Assembly: GCF_004379255.2 (NCBI RefSeq)
Contig: NC_056034.1
Coordinates: 35,529,262 to 35,593,261, forward strand
Length of the DNA stretch: 64,000 bases
From: Salvia splendens
Lineage: Eukaryota > Streptophyta > Magnoliopsida > Lamiales > Lamiaceae
Direction of reading: 5' to 3'
Positions 33,701 to 46,578 of the stretch are shown piece after piece. Position numbers and translations under genes: made by a program. Position 1 is the first letter of the stretch. Every line of letters starts with the position of its first letter. The notes beneath the pieces were generated by a model, which did not search any database, was not told where the DNA came from, and saw nothing but the letters and a program-made list of their open reading frames with translations.

Positions 33701-36700
33701 GAAGTTGTGGGATTCAGAAAAGAAATAGAGGAAGTCTCAATTGATATTGCTCTCCAATGGTAATAGTTCTAAGTTTCCTTTTTTTTTCTAAATCTGATAT
33801 TCCTTTTCTTTTGCTTTAACCTTCTTGACTCTTGTGATGTCTTGCTAATGACAAAGGAACAATACTGTCGAGTGAAGAGGATGTGACGTACCTGTTTTTT
33901 TTTTGGGAAGTTAATTGTACTTATTTGATCTACGTACAGGTGTTCGGATTCTTATTCAGATACATTGTTAGGATATGCTAACAGCATTAGAACAGTTGAT
34001 GGCGGTACTCACATTGATGGTGTCAAAGCTTCATTAACTAGAACCCTCAACAATCTTGCAAAGAAGTCTAAAGTCATTAAGGTATCGTCTATTAGCTTTA
34101 ATAACGCTGGCTAGTTTCTATTACAATTGATATATTTGCTCAAAAGACTTTATTTCATTTTACAGGAAAGAGATATTACTTTAAGTGGCGAACATGTAAG
34201 AGAGGGCTTGACTTGTGTGATTTCCGTGAAAGTTCCTAACCCAGAATTTGAAGGACAAACAAAGGTATGTTGTTTTAACATACATATTAATGCTTAAACC
34301 ATTTTCTAGTAGAATCTTGTCTTATACTTTAATCTTTTTCTTCCGAAAGACGAGATTAGGAAACCCAGAGGTGAGGAAGATTGTTGATCAATCTATTCTG
34401 GAGTATCTTACTGAGTACCTGGAGTTGCATCCTGATGTCCTTGATGCTATTCTATCGAAGTCCCTCAATGCTCTGAAGGTATATTCAGCATCATCTGTAG
34501 TTTTTAATGCATCTATCTAAGCTGTTACTATGATTTATCACCGAGTGACCTTTTTCTTTCTTTTTTTTCATTCTCTTTTTCAACATTAAATTGTACTGAG
34601 ACCTGTTTTTTTAGGCAGCATTAGCGGCAAAGAGGGCCAGAGAACTGGTGAGACAAAAGAGTGTCTTAAAATCATCATCCCTTCCCGGGAAGCTTGCTGA
34701 TTGTTCAGCTACTGATCCTGCAGAAGCAGGTATGGTTATATCCTTTTTGTTATGTACTACACCAGGAATGATGATGATTAAGAAATAAAGAAAATAAGAT
34801 TACATTTTTATGCATTTCTTTGTGTAATTTATGAGTCTACGCCCTTATGGCAAAGAACAATAATCTATTTCCAAAAAAATTCAGAGATATTCATAGTCGA
34901 AGGAGATTCAGCTGGTGGCAGTGCTAAACAAGGCCGTGACCGCCGATTTCAGGTGATAGCAAATTCTTTGTTTTGTTTTGTTTTGTTTTAAATCTGCTAC
35001 TGTTTGCCCTCATTTCCTGCAAAAAGAAAAGAGGTATTTATGTAAAAGAGCTTCCATTTCAACTCCTGTCATTCTTGTTTATTTACTGCTTCTCCATCAC
35101 ATTTTGAGCTGAATGTCATCTCGAGACTCTGGACTTACAAATTCTTTTTTCCATTTCATTTTATTATTAATTCTGAATGTCAATCGGGCCAACCCGTTCG
35201 GGTTCGGGCCAACCCGTTCGGGTTCGGGCCAACCCGTTCGGGTTGTCGGGCCATTCGGGTACGGGCTATTCGGGTTATGATTTTTTCGGGTTATAAAAGT
35301 TCGACCCTAACCCTAACCCTTCGGGTTTCGGGCTAACCCACCGGGTTATTCGGGCCAATGCGTATTTTTAATTCTTTTAATATTTTTAAAAAAATAATAG
35401 GTATTTAAAATTTTCTTTAATTATATACATATTTTTAATTAATCATTCAACAATGAAATGCGTATTTTTAATTTTCTTTAATATTTTTAAAAAAGATTAA
35501 GTTATTTAAATTTAAATAACTTATTCATTACATAATTATTTACAAAATATCTATCAATAATATGTTTATGTTTATGTATTTAAAACATAAATCAACACTT
35601 TGTTTCAAAATTCAAACATAAATCAATTCGTAGAAAATTAAATAAAATTTTCATAACGTTAGAGGTGCATCGTAGATGTAACAAAAATATTTTGAATTGT
35701 TAAAGAGTGAATTATTAAGATGCTAGCTAATTGGAGTAATTCTAAGTTTTCTTGAATTATGACTGGTCAAATTTAATTTATTCCAGCTGTAAATAAGTCA
35801 AATAATAATTTATCTTTGTTTTAAGAATCATCAAAGTACGCATAATTCAATGACGAAGCGGCGTCAAAACACTTTGCACTATTATATTGGAAATATACTA
35901 AAAGAAAGCTTTTATATACGAGTATTTATGAATCCATGAACCACATAGTGATTTTTTTCGTGATCTTATATAGTCGGTTGACGTATTTGGATTTTGCATG
36001 GTTTTAGAGGGTTGTCTTGGATTATTTTGATTATATTTCTATATTTTGGTATGTTTACGTCTTTGTTGAGAAATTATAGAAAATGGATTAGAAAATGTAC
36101 ACAAAATATGTGGATGTGCAGCAGCCTTGTTTGAGTCAATGTTTCTCGCGATTTTGAAGTCTGATAAACCTCTAATACATATCATTCTCTCCGTCTTCGA
36201 AAGAGCTTCGCGTGGATATATTGCATGCCTCAATCGGAGCTTTGTAGAGAAAGTTATGACCGTTACAAAAACTGCTCGCTGTGCAGAAGCCTTCAACCCG
36301 ACGGGCCGACCCGTAACCCGAACGGGTCAGCCCGCCTAACCCGACAACCCGAACGGGTCAGCCCGAATGGCCCGATTTTAAATTCGGGCTGCGAAATTAC
36401 AACCCTAACCCTGTATTTTTATCGGGTTATTCGGGCCGGCCCGCGGGTTCGGGTTACATTGACATCCCTAAGTGTAATATAATGAAGAAGCATCTGTGAT
36501 TCTAATCTATGTTCAAAAGGAATAACCAAATATCTTGGTCATGTGGATTGCTGGACTATTCTGAAAATGCCCTGCTAGCTTTTTTCCCTAAAAGAAAGCA
36601 AATGAAATTTTGAAACATGTTGGTATCTTGCAGGCAGTGCTACCTCTACGAGGTAAAATTTTGAATATTGAACGCAAAGATGAAGCTTCCATGTACAAAA

Positions 36701-37812
36701 ATGAGGAGATTCAAAATCTAATTCTTGGTTTGGGACTTGGAGTAAAGGTGCTAGTCTTTAAAATGCTATTTGTATCTTGCTTTCTGTTATTCTATATCTG
36801 ATGGCGAGGCCACTTCTTTACCTCTCTCTGATGGCGAGATGGCTTCTTTACTTCTGTGCTATCAGGGTGAAGATTTTCGGAAGGATGCGCTCCGTTATCA
36901 CAAAATTATAATATTAACAGATGCTGACGTAGATGGTGCTCACATAAGGACACTGCTATTAACCTTCTTCTTTAGGTATCAGGTATGTAATGGGGGGTTG
37001 TAAGACCGAGACACCCAAGATTGTGCGGCTTCTTGATACGAGGGACCTGGTGTTTTGTGGATCTTGTTGCTAATTTGTTTTTGGTTGGATTTGACTGCCT
37101 GCAGAGAGCTTTGTTTGATGAAGGTTGCATCTACGTCGGTGTTCCTCCTCTATATAAGGTATCTCGAAGATGATTCCCGATGAGGAATATTCCTCTGAAT
37201 TTGAATACAAAAAGGGGCAGCTTCTTTCCCATAAGTTTGATCAGGTTTTGATATTTCTGCGTCGACATTCAGGTTGAGAGGGGGAAGCAAGCACACTACT
37301 GTTATGATGAAACGGAACTCAAAAAACTTCAGAGCTCACTTCCTGCAAATGCATCATACAACATTCAGAGATTTAAAGGTAGCTATTCATTCCACTTTTT
37401 TGTCGGTAACATTGTTATTTGTAATTAGCCAAGGAGGTTCTCAATGAGACGTTGCACACACATTTGCAGGTCTTGGGGAGATGATGCCTTTACAACTGTG
37501 GGAAACAACCTTGAATCCCGAGACTAGACTTCTGAAGCAATTAAGAGTAGAGGATGTGGCAGAGGCCAATGTTGTCTTTTCGTCTCTCATGGGATCTCGA
37601 GTAAGTGAATCATGAATGGATATATTTCTACTCTGTTTCCTCCCAAAAACAGTTGGTAATCTAAGCTTGTTGAGACTGCAAATTAGACCACATCTTTGTC
37701 AATCTTTAGGTACATGTTTTTGATGTAGTGCCTTCTTTTTTAGGTTGATTTCAGGAAAGAACTCATTCAGAACTCAGCCAATGCTGTCAATCTTGGTCAT
37801 CTCGATATATAA
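30727..37812 (+). CDS. GYRB: DNA gyrase subunit B, organelle-targeted
   Basis: 21 exons with consistent phase give 743 residues: 30727-30905, 31199-31343, 31446-31526, 31629-31742, 32034-32090, 32636-32737, 32840-32990, 33127-33203, 33332-33442, 33689-33759, 33940-34081, 34166-34264, 34350-34478, 34615-34729, 34885-34952, 36634-36747, 36866-36982, 37105-37158, 37273-37378, 37470-37600, 37744-37812. The Ser/Arg-rich N-terminus looks like a plastid/mitochondrial transit peptide. The GHKL ATPase has [30 protein letters not shown] (ATP-binding Asn), DNGRG and [20 protein letters not shown]. The TOPRIM domain has [20 protein letters not shown] and [13 protein letters not shown]. The C-terminus is NLGHLDI, as in bacterial GyrB. 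With GyrA it introduces negative supercoils into organellar DNA. Intron 15 (34953-36633) is long because of an inserted repeat. A 60-bp tandem duplication covers the end of exon 9. Confidence 0.95.
33418..33540 (+). repeat. 60-bp perfect tandem duplication at the gyrB exon 9 donor
   Basis: Two adjacent identical 60-bp units, each containing AAATGGCTTAATACAGATAAG then GTATGC. The unit covers the last 24 nt of exon 9, the donor and 36 nt of intron. The first copy gives the normal exon end at 33442. The second copy holds another GTATGC donor at 33503. Confidence 0.97.
35175..36472. mobile_element. Repeat insertion in gyrB intron 15
   Basis: Bounded by ATGTCAATCGGGCC on the left and an inverted GATGTCAATGTAACCCG on the right. 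Next to both ends are several copies of CCCGTTCGGGTT-type units, three almost perfect copies at 35180-35240. The middle is AT-rich without a readable transposase. Ends like GGGATGTCAA are frequent in plant non-autonomous DNA transposons. Exact boundaries and duplication were not resolved. Confidence 0.5.
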
Positions 37813-38456
37813 ATGCGATGTTGCGGATTTGTAGGGCATTTCAACTGTGAATGCAATTTGGGGATTTTGCAGCAAGGACATTTGGATGATTTCATCTCCA
37901 TTCCTTTTATTTCTTTGTAAAATATCAGCAAAATATCCCTACCGAATTGAGGGTTTCAGCAAAATTACTTCTTGGCATATAAATTGGTTGTACCTTTTAT
38001 TCAATTGATTGAAAAGGGTGCTGCATTATTAATCTAGAAATTTTCAAATTAGATCAGAATCAGCCTTGTTTTTGACGGACAGTAATTGCAGCTGCAGAGT
38101 TGGCTCATTTTCTTGATTTATTCATTCAACAAAACAAAATTGATCAAAAACACGTTAATGTTTTGAACTGTTAGCACAAGGTTTTTATACAAATCTGAAT
38201 GTTTATATATAGGTAACAGCATGTCATGATAGTAGTTGATATAGCAAGAAGCAAAAGTAACTTGTTATTGTAATACTAACCATTTAATCTGCAAATGAAA
38301 CAGGCAATGCTTATTTAAAACATTGAATTCTAGAGCAATAAATATTCAAAAATACAAGTACTAAGTTTCTAGCATACTGATAACTCTAATATCTCTAGTC
38401 TTTAAGATTCGCAACCATCATCAGATGCAAGATTAACAAAAATGCCAACATTGGAT
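37813..38456. other. Spacer between convergent gyrB and uL18 genes
   Basis: Contains the 3' UTRs of two converging genes. AT-rich, no open frame of note and no element. Confidence 0.55.
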
Positions 38457-40100
38457 TCATATCAATTTCACCCCTGCATTTACTAATTGATCAATTACTG
38501 CTTTCACCTTGCCATGGTATTTTTGATCTCTGTTGTACAACACTGTAACAGCTGGTATGTTTCTGACCTGCAGCCGTTGTGCGAGTATCCTGCCGATCTT
38601 TGCAGCAGCAGCAACATCTCTAGTGCTCTCTTTCTCCTTCTCCATGGCCAACCTTAGGGCTTTCTCTTGCGTGCTAGCAGCAGCAGCCACTGTTGCAGTC
38701 GGTGTGTGGACAACTTGTGCGTTCGCATACTTATTGGTGAAGTGCATCCTTAGGACGTACGGTTTGAGAAACTTCGTCACTCTTTCAGACCTTACTGGAG
38801 GAGGGACAACCATTTTTGCTACAGAAAAATACGTACAACAGTTAAACATGTGGTAAGCCCATTGGCTGAACTAGAATGCCACTTTCTTTAAAATACAATC
38901 ATTTTTATCATCTCTAATCACGAATCATTAGATAGAATCTGGGCTCTAATCTATCTGATGCTTGAATCTACTTAATGAAGCATTCCATCATTGAAAAAGT
39001 AATCAATACAAAAAAAATAGTTTGGGTTGATGAACGAACATGTTGGTGTGTCCCTCTCTTGCACTTTATTTTCTCTAATAGTAAAAATGCAAGAACTAAG
39101 GGATTCTAGCATCCGGATATCTCAAATATCTCTAAAATGAAGACTGATTTTAATACAACAGACAAATCAATGGAAAGCAAGTAACTGATGGTTAGAATGT
39201 TTGTAAAATCCCGTGGCTAATAGGTGGGATGGGATCATTTAGGACACGAATAAAATGTTTTGCTAAAAGAAACAAATTCTGAATGAACCATGGATCATAC
39301 TTCTCCAAATTTTCAAGGTCTAAACTCTAAAACAAGTGAAAAGTGATTCAGAAAAAGCAATCTTCATTCAACATAACATATAGCATCACACACGTTCAAA
39401 TAGCAAGGGACACCATCAGGTAACCAACCCCTAATAGGCTAATAGCATAATCGTATTGTGAGTATCATTAAGAACAGGCTAAAATCACATTCCTATTCCA
39501 GATGAGAGAAAGTGAATGTAATTTTCTCTCAGAAAACATCTGACAATAAATATTATCAAGAAACAATCACATAGATATGCACCTATGAACTGCATTGGCA
39601 TCTGATTGCACAATCACCACAAACGCATAAAACTATACCAAGTAAATATAGACTTAAGTATCAAACACGCCCCTAATTATCGCCGTCACAATTACATTTT
39701 CAACGACAGATTAGACACAGATTCCATCAACAATGTCTGAAAAATAGTACTGCTAGGGAAATGGATTTCTGAATGCTTAACCAAAAATTCAATCAGCTTG
39801 GCATCCCCAACCATACTGGAAAACCCATTTTTGAGGTGGAATTGAGCTCCAACCATACTGGAAAACCCATCCCAATATCGTCCTTTTTTGAGTTTTTGAA
39901 CAGTATTACTCCATCTTTGCAGTAGCACTGTAGCACGACGCAAAACTCATCCGAAATTGCAATTAAGCCCTTCCTCTTTGATGATATTCGAAGAAGAGAG
40001 AGATGAGAGAGCACAGAGACGGAAAATGGAGAAGAAGAATGAAGAAACGACTTACCTGATTATGGAGAGCTGTAGATGGTTGAAAAACTTGTGAAGAAAA
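38457..40100 (-). CDS. uL18-like (L18p/L5e) ribosomal protein, probably mitochondrial
   Basis: One coding exon, 38813 down to 38457, 118 residues starting MVVPPPVRSERVTKFLKPYV. The ATG is preceded by a splice acceptor (CTGTAG at about 38820). A 5' non-coding exon ends at a CAG|GTAAG donor around 40056, giving an intron of about 1.2 kb; the upstream limit near 40100 is approximate. Landmarks are YVLRMHFTNKYANAQVVHTP, AAAKIGRILAQRL, and DQKYHGKVKAVIDQLVNAG, as in the short plant L18p/L5e family proteins. The compact length fits organellar uL18. Location is inferred; the N-terminus has no strong cleavable targeting signal. Confidence 0.8.
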
Positions 40101-40109
40101 TTTGGAGAT

Positions 40110-41531
40110 GCAGACGGGAAAATACAGAGAAGGGGAAGAAGAAGATAGCGGCGATGGGAGAGAGAAAATCAGGATTTATGTCACTGTGACGTTAATGGGC
40201 AAATTAAATATATGTATTTGTTTTTTATTTGAAATGGGCTAATTAGTTAAGATGGACTAATTAATTATCATATGTATAATGTAATGATGCAGAGTATTTA
40301 TTTGTTTTAGGATATAGACGATTTCATCATCAATATTTAGTGTATATTTTATTAAATGTATAATATATTTAAATATATTAGGATTTTGTGTGATTTGTGA
40401 AATTATATTTCCTATAATTTATTAAATAATTTATTGAGTATTAGTTATTTTATTGAGTATGAATTGTAATATTAGTATATTTAATTTTACAATTCATAAT
40501 ATATTTAATTTATGAATTGAATGTATTTTAATTTATGTTTGAATGTTATTATAAGTACGTTTGATGTATTATAATTTGAAGTTAGTGTATATTTTATTGA
40601 ATGCATAATATATATATATATATATATATTATAAATAATTGTATCAAATTATTTAATTATATTTGAAAAATTATTGACAGTGTTGTGGGGTGAATGTGTA
40701 ATTTAAATAAATATGTAGTTAAAATTGAAAAAGTAAAAAAGTAGGTGAATATGGAATATTCTTTTGAGTTTGGTGTAAATGGCTGGAGTAGAATTACCGT
40801 TTGATGTGACAGAACTGGAAAAATGGGTTTGAGTTTGGGTTTGGTGTAAATATGACAAAATTGGAAAATTAGGTTTGAGTTTTGTGTAAATGGGTTTGGT
40901 GTAAATGGTTGAAGAGGTGACAATCTTCCTAATATCAAACACGATTTTAATATTCTATTATGTATAAAAATATCATTTGGGAGTAGTTATATATGATGTT
41001 TAATTGTTTATTCTGTTTAGCTGAAACTAATATAGGTTGTTGATTAAGATTTGTTTTTGAGGACTCAAACTAGAAATAACCAAAGATTAAGGGAGTGTAA
41101 AATAAATTAGGGAGAGAGGGAATATCCCCACACAAGTATTCGAATAAGCTCCTATTTAGCCTAGAACAAGACATCATATAACAACATAGACAACTCTTAC
41201 TTCACGTCTTAACCAAGCACAAATCAAAATCCTCCATCTTTACAAGCAGGTGCCTTGCATAAAAGTGAGTTCTTCTCATTTCACTTCATTACTTGCCTCC
41301 TTTCTGATTACATTTTAACTAGTTACAAAAAACATTGTCACTGTTCTACTATAGCTGGATCAAGATTGATTTTTTAAAGCAGACTTGAACAGCAAAGAAG
41401 AATCTTGCTTGAGAGGAATCATGATCTTTTTTGGAGGGAAGTGATGCTATTTACACTTTAAAAATACTAATCACATGGTAAAATGAAAAATAATTTTCCA
41501 TCCTAACTATCAGTGCAAAGAATCTGTTGTA
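40110..41531. other. Intergenic AT-rich DNA
   Basis: Promoter side of the uL18 gene and 3' side of the GH31 gene. It includes an (AT)n run near 40608-40630 and several imperfect copies of GGTTTGAGTTTGGTGTAAAT at 40760-40915. No gene is recognised. Confidence 0.45.
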
Positions 41532-44500
41532 TCACAAGATGTTGTAGTCTTTAAGGTTTTGTAGAAACATTTCTCCGATTTGGGATCCATCTTTGACAAA
41601 AATGGCTGGATATCCTAATGGAGCTTCCACCCAAGTTTCAAAACCTTTGTGATGTAGTTTTCCTGTCCACACATGCTTCCACACTTGACTCTCCCCTTGT
41701 GGGAAATACACCTTTACAACCTCCTTGCCTTTGTCGAGGACCGGCGCCACTAGGATCTCTGAGCCCACTAGAAACTGCTCATATCTTAGCTTGTGAGAAT
41801 GCTCGTCTTTCGGGTAGTGAAGGAAGAGGTGGCGACACACGGGAAGCCCCTTTTCCGACGCTTCCTGCATAAGCATTCAAAATTAGCTTTTGCTCTCTAA
41901 GTAAGAGCTATAGATATTAAGATACCTTTACTAGCTGCAGCCTGTAAAACTTCCATGCTTTGTATATCTTTGCAAATCTTGAGAAATGAGATAGAGTTTT
42001 TTGGTTGGAGTAGAACTGACTATTGCAGAATGGCTTGTTTCCCTAAATCCACAATGCCAACAAACACGAGTATCATATCATAAAACTGGTGGCATTGAGC
42101 TTTTGTTGTGTGTTAAAAAATTTCACTCACTTCATGTGTACGGAAGACAGTGGTGAACGCGTTGAGCTCCATCCAACGGAGAAGAAGCTCCTCGCTCCGT
42201 TGGTACTTGAAAAACGGCAAGCTGACAGCACAGTAGCCACCAATATCACTATGGTTAAATGCATAGCCAGATATCCCACTGCTTAACAAACCTACAACTG
42301 CACTTTTTATCCCATCATTCGCTTGCCAGCTCACCATTTGATCCCCTTCCCAGAATAGGCTAGCCCACTTTGGGCTATCTCGAAAGCCAGCCCTCATGAA
42401 GAAAACCAAAGACTCGCCTGGTCGGCTGCTTTCCCATTCCTCCACAAATTCCCTATTCACCCGAGCCCAGATCTCCGGATACCTGTTGTGGGCAGTGATG
42501 GGATCTTCTCCTGCAGTTCATTTGATCTTTTAGTCATATTTGTAATAGGTAAAAAAGCATTTGATGTGATTACAACCAACCTGAGTAGAGGCAAGCGTCT
42601 ACTGGAAGGCCTTCGCCAAAATCAGCCATCCAACCCCGGACTCCATCATCCACCATTTCCTGCAAGATCTGCTTGAACCAAGCTGCTGCTTTCGGGTGTG
42701 TGAAGTCTATCATCCCAACATCAAAAGCTGTGTTTGGAACCATGTATGGTCCTCCATTTTTGTCTCTCACTAAGATATCCAACTTATTGGCTTCCTCAAA
42801 GAGGTGCCTTCCCACATTTTTCTTGTCATCCATCTGCATTGATGAATGGTGAGTGTGACTGTCATCAAACACGAAGCTACAATCGCTAATCAACTACTGC
42901 TCACTACTTACTGGAGCTAGACAAGGATTGCAGTATGTCATCACTTTGATTTTCTGAGCACTAAGATCTTCAATCATCTGTCTCCAACCCGAATACCGAG
43001 TTGAATCCACTTCCCAATTCCACCATAGTTGTGACCCGATAACTGTCTTCCTCTGCCCCACCCAATCCTACACAACAAGCTCTAAATGAGAATCACAGAC
43101 ATCTCCTAAAACGTTCAAAACGTCATAGATTCTATGTTCAAGCACACACAGGATAATATGATATCAATCAATATATGTCATGTTTGTCTACTTTGTGAAG
43201 GGAAATGTAGTTTTCAACCTGCAACCAAAATGCTGATATTGGTGTCTCCATGTCTTGCAGCTGATCCCAGATGTCACGAACCACGTCTGTGCCTCCTTGC
43301 AAGCCCACCACAGCCCCCGATATTATCCACTCAGGAAGCTCTTGGGGTCTCCCGATGGTTTCTGTGAAGCGCTCAATGAGTTCAAGCGGTGAGTTTCCAT
43401 TCAAGATTCTACCTTCAAGCATATCTCCGTACATCTGCAGAAAATTAGAGTTTCAAGTTCAAGTTTTGTTTTTAAGTTATCATAGCCTGATTATTGAGAT
43501 AATCTGAAATCACCTGAATCTGGACTGATTCATCATTTGTTAGATCAAAAACTGAGTAGTTATATCCTTCAAGATAAAGTGATCTCATCTTTGAAGTGAT
43601 GTAAAAAGGTGAAGGAGCATAAGTTGTGCTCTCATCACCTCCTGCCCTGCACTTAAACAAAAGAAAAGTTTATGATCATAATCAACATTCAAAAATTCAA
43701 TCTTTTTTTTTCGATCTTCACCTGTAGCTAACCAAATTAGCAGCAAAAGTGATAGGCTGATCCCCTCTTCCAATCCCTTGTTCTTGAACCAACATTGGGA
43801 CCCTCTTCCCCTTCAAATCCATGTGAGAGAACTGCTCTCCAAAGCCATAGAATCTCTCACTCCTCTCACTAGAATAAGTGAGGAAAATCCTATTGAAATC
43901 AAGACATGGTGCCTTTTTCTTCACCACATTCTCCTCTTCTTGAGGAAACGCAACAACCACTCTTTTTCTCAAGAAATAGCCAGACCATCCAACTCAAAGC
44001 TTCCGGATTCTCCCCAGCCTTCGAGCAATGCCTCTGTATCCATAGCTTCTTGTAGAGAATGTCTTCTCCTTTACCGAATTCGGCCTCCCAAATCTCACTT
44101 GAAATCCCACTTGATTACTGTTTTTCTGATCAAACACCATCCAATACTTAGCATATGCACCTAACTTCTTCTCAACCACCTCCAAACTTCCACTCTCCAC
44201 ACGGACAGACCCTCTCTTGGCACTAAAAACCCTCCCTTTGATCAGCAGAGCAGGCGCTTGAAGATCAGATTGTTGAATGACTCCGATCTCTTCGACAGTT
44301 TGATGATTGCACACAAGGCGGATGTTGGTGTCTTTGACAAGGAATGATCCCCTGCTCTCTTGGACCTCTGTATCAGCGGCGGCTGCAGAGACGAAGGCCC
44401 GGCCCGGGACAGTGGACCATATGGATCTTGAGAGGCTGGGCTTGCGGCAAACCGAGAGAGACCCGCCATTGCTTGACGACCAATTGAGCTGGAAATCATG

Positions 44501-44644
44501 GCCTATGTCGTAGAATTGGTGTGGGGGAAGTGTTTTTGGATCGAAAACTAGGCTCCCTTGGATTAAAGGTAGAGTCTTTGGGTTGGAAGGGAAAGGGTTG
44601 TTGATGTGTTTATGATGTTTCTTGATTGTTCTGAATGATGTCAT
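41532..44644 (-). pseudogene. GH31 sulfoquinovosidase-like glycosidase, one in-frame stop
   Basis: Eight exons on the minus strand: 44644-43722, 43646-43514, 43434-43219, 43067-42912, 42833-42581, 42510-42131, 42042-41926, 41864-41532. They splice in phase to 837 codons. The only break is TGA at 43994-43996 (codon 217), in the N-terminal beta-sandwich; the frame continues normally. The catalytic barrel shows WLQDWVGQR, WWNWEVDSTRY, GWMADFGEGLP (nucleophile Asp), MVSWQANDG after WEGDQ (acid/base Asp), SGISGYAFNHSDIGGYC and TVFRTHEGNKP, followed by LPVCRHLFLHY. These blocks match bacterial sulfoquinovosidase YihQ more closely than starch or xyloglucan GH31 enzymes, including the QDWxGxR Arg. 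The likely substrate is sulfoquinovosyl glycerol from the plant sulfolipid. A TATATAAG box lies about 45 bp upstream (44687-44700). Either the gene is recently inactivated or the stop is a sequence error. Confidence 0.85.
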
Positions 44645-44699
44645 GGTGTCATGGGATATTTCTCTTACATTATACAGCTCTTATATATGTAGTACTGCT

Positions 44700-46135
44700 A
44701 TATTTGTCTGGATTCTTGGGTGAAATTTCTTTTGTTATTTGTTTTGATTTTTGAAGAGGAAGATGAAGTTGCAGAAATGTGACATTATTTTGACTTTATT
44801 CTCTCAAGTTTATTATTTGTAGTAGTTGTTTAGTATTTGACTTTGTAAATGTAATTTTAGTATGTATGTAAAATCGAAGATCGAAAATGGAAAACTAAAG
44901 ATGGGAGAGAAGGGTCTGAATACGGATACTTTTTTCTCATGAAAAAAAAGAATAATTCAAATTCAAGCTTCAATTTTGGGTTGCTATTCCTTGTAAGCAA
45001 AGTTTGACTATCACATCTATTGCAGAGTTGAATGTAGACGAGTTTGTAGAAAGATACAATTCCGTATGCATTAAGACGTAAATATGGCCGACAAATGATT
45101 TCATCCTAAATTATAACACTGTAGGGAATAACATCAATTGATGATTTCTAACTTTAGTAATAATAGTAACTATTCTTCCCCTTTCACAGATGAGTAGTGT
45201 TCACTGTTCAGAAGAGTACAAATAGTGAATTATTTAGATTTATGTTGAAATTTATCTGGGTTCAGAAATTGAGTTTCTTAGAATGTAATCTGCCCTTTTA
45301 TATGCGTCAAGATCAGATGCTTGCATAGGGCTGACAATTTTCGACACGACACAATAATCTGACACGAATTCGCACGAAAGTATTGGGTTGAGGTCAAGTC
45401 TTATTGGATCCGTGTCCTTATCCAGTGACCCATTAAGAACTCGATAATTTCGGGTTGGGTTCGGGTCGGATACAGGTAACCCATTAAGAAATAATATTAT
45501 TATTTTTATTATTATTTAAAAAAATATATATTGCTTTAATTTTTTAATTTCTTATAAATTAGGTTTAAATAGTATAAACCGAATTTTAATTGTGTAAATT
45601 AGGTTAAAAATTAAGGTTTAATTGTGTAATATTAGGTTTTAATCGTGTAATATCAGGTTCGGGTTGTTATCGTGTCGTGTCAACCCATATTATATCGTGT
45701 CGATAACAGGTTCGTGTCGGGTGCGGGTCGTGTTCGGATTTGAAGGTAGCAGGTCGGGTTCGTGTTCGGATTTACAGTTTCCTTAACAGGTCGGGGTCAG
45801 GTTAGGCCTTATTGGTTTGGGTCATTACCAGGTTGACCCGATAACGATCCAATCTGCACGATTTGCCAATGCAACTCTCCAGGTTCATTGGAGCTAACAT
45901 GGCCAAAATATTTAATAATATTTCCATTTTTGTGTTAATTTTTTACCAGTCACAATAATTTTGAAATTTGAATTCAGTCAATTTGATAGGAATAGGAGTA
46001 TAGGATGATGGGGTGTTATGGGTGGTTTACAGATTCACTTATGAATCTTTCCCCTTTGCTCGGATTTATCAAGGATAAATTAATTAAGATTTGTGGACAT
46101 GCATTCAGCTTATCACTACAACAAGAATATTTTAA
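44700..46135. other. Intergenic DNA with a GGGTCG-rich repeat
   Basis: Between about 45326 and 45870 is a repeat built from GGGTTCGGGTCG, GTGTCGTGTC and ACCCATTAAG motifs, starting GGGCTGACAATTTTCGACAC. It resembles the ends of plant non-autonomous DNA transposons like those at 35175 and 63668. No gene is present. Confidence 0.4.
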
Positions 46136-46578
46136 GAGTGAACTGCACCAAATGACCCTAACTTTTCGTTGTGTAACGGCAGAGGCCCCTAACTTTTAAA
46201 AATCCCACCAGAGGGATCTAACAAAATATGTAATCACAAATCGTGTATTTTCGGACCATAATACCCTCAGGGCTTGGTAGGGCAAAACCGGCCTTTTGTA
46301 TGGCCGCCACTGCTGCATGGACTGTTGATGGACCTGCGAAAAGATTTGATGTGACTGCAAAGCATGGTTCTTGTCCCCTATTATTTTCAAACCCTCGGAC
46401 CTGCATTGTAATTTCCAATTTTGTAGCCATTTCGCCAAAACAATTAGGCGGTAGTTTCTCTTTCATTTTTCCCTCCAATCCACTTTAACTGCATCATTTT
46501 CGTCTGCATAACCGTATCTCACCACAATTTTCTACTAATTCTCGGAAAACGCCGCTGCCTTTCACGCCATTTTCATCA

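Noticed and set aside
43994..43996. TGA read as selenocysteine or removed by an extra intron
   Set aside because: Land plants lack selenocysteine insertion, GH31 has no such site, and no GT/AG pair around the TGA restores a family-like sequence in frame.
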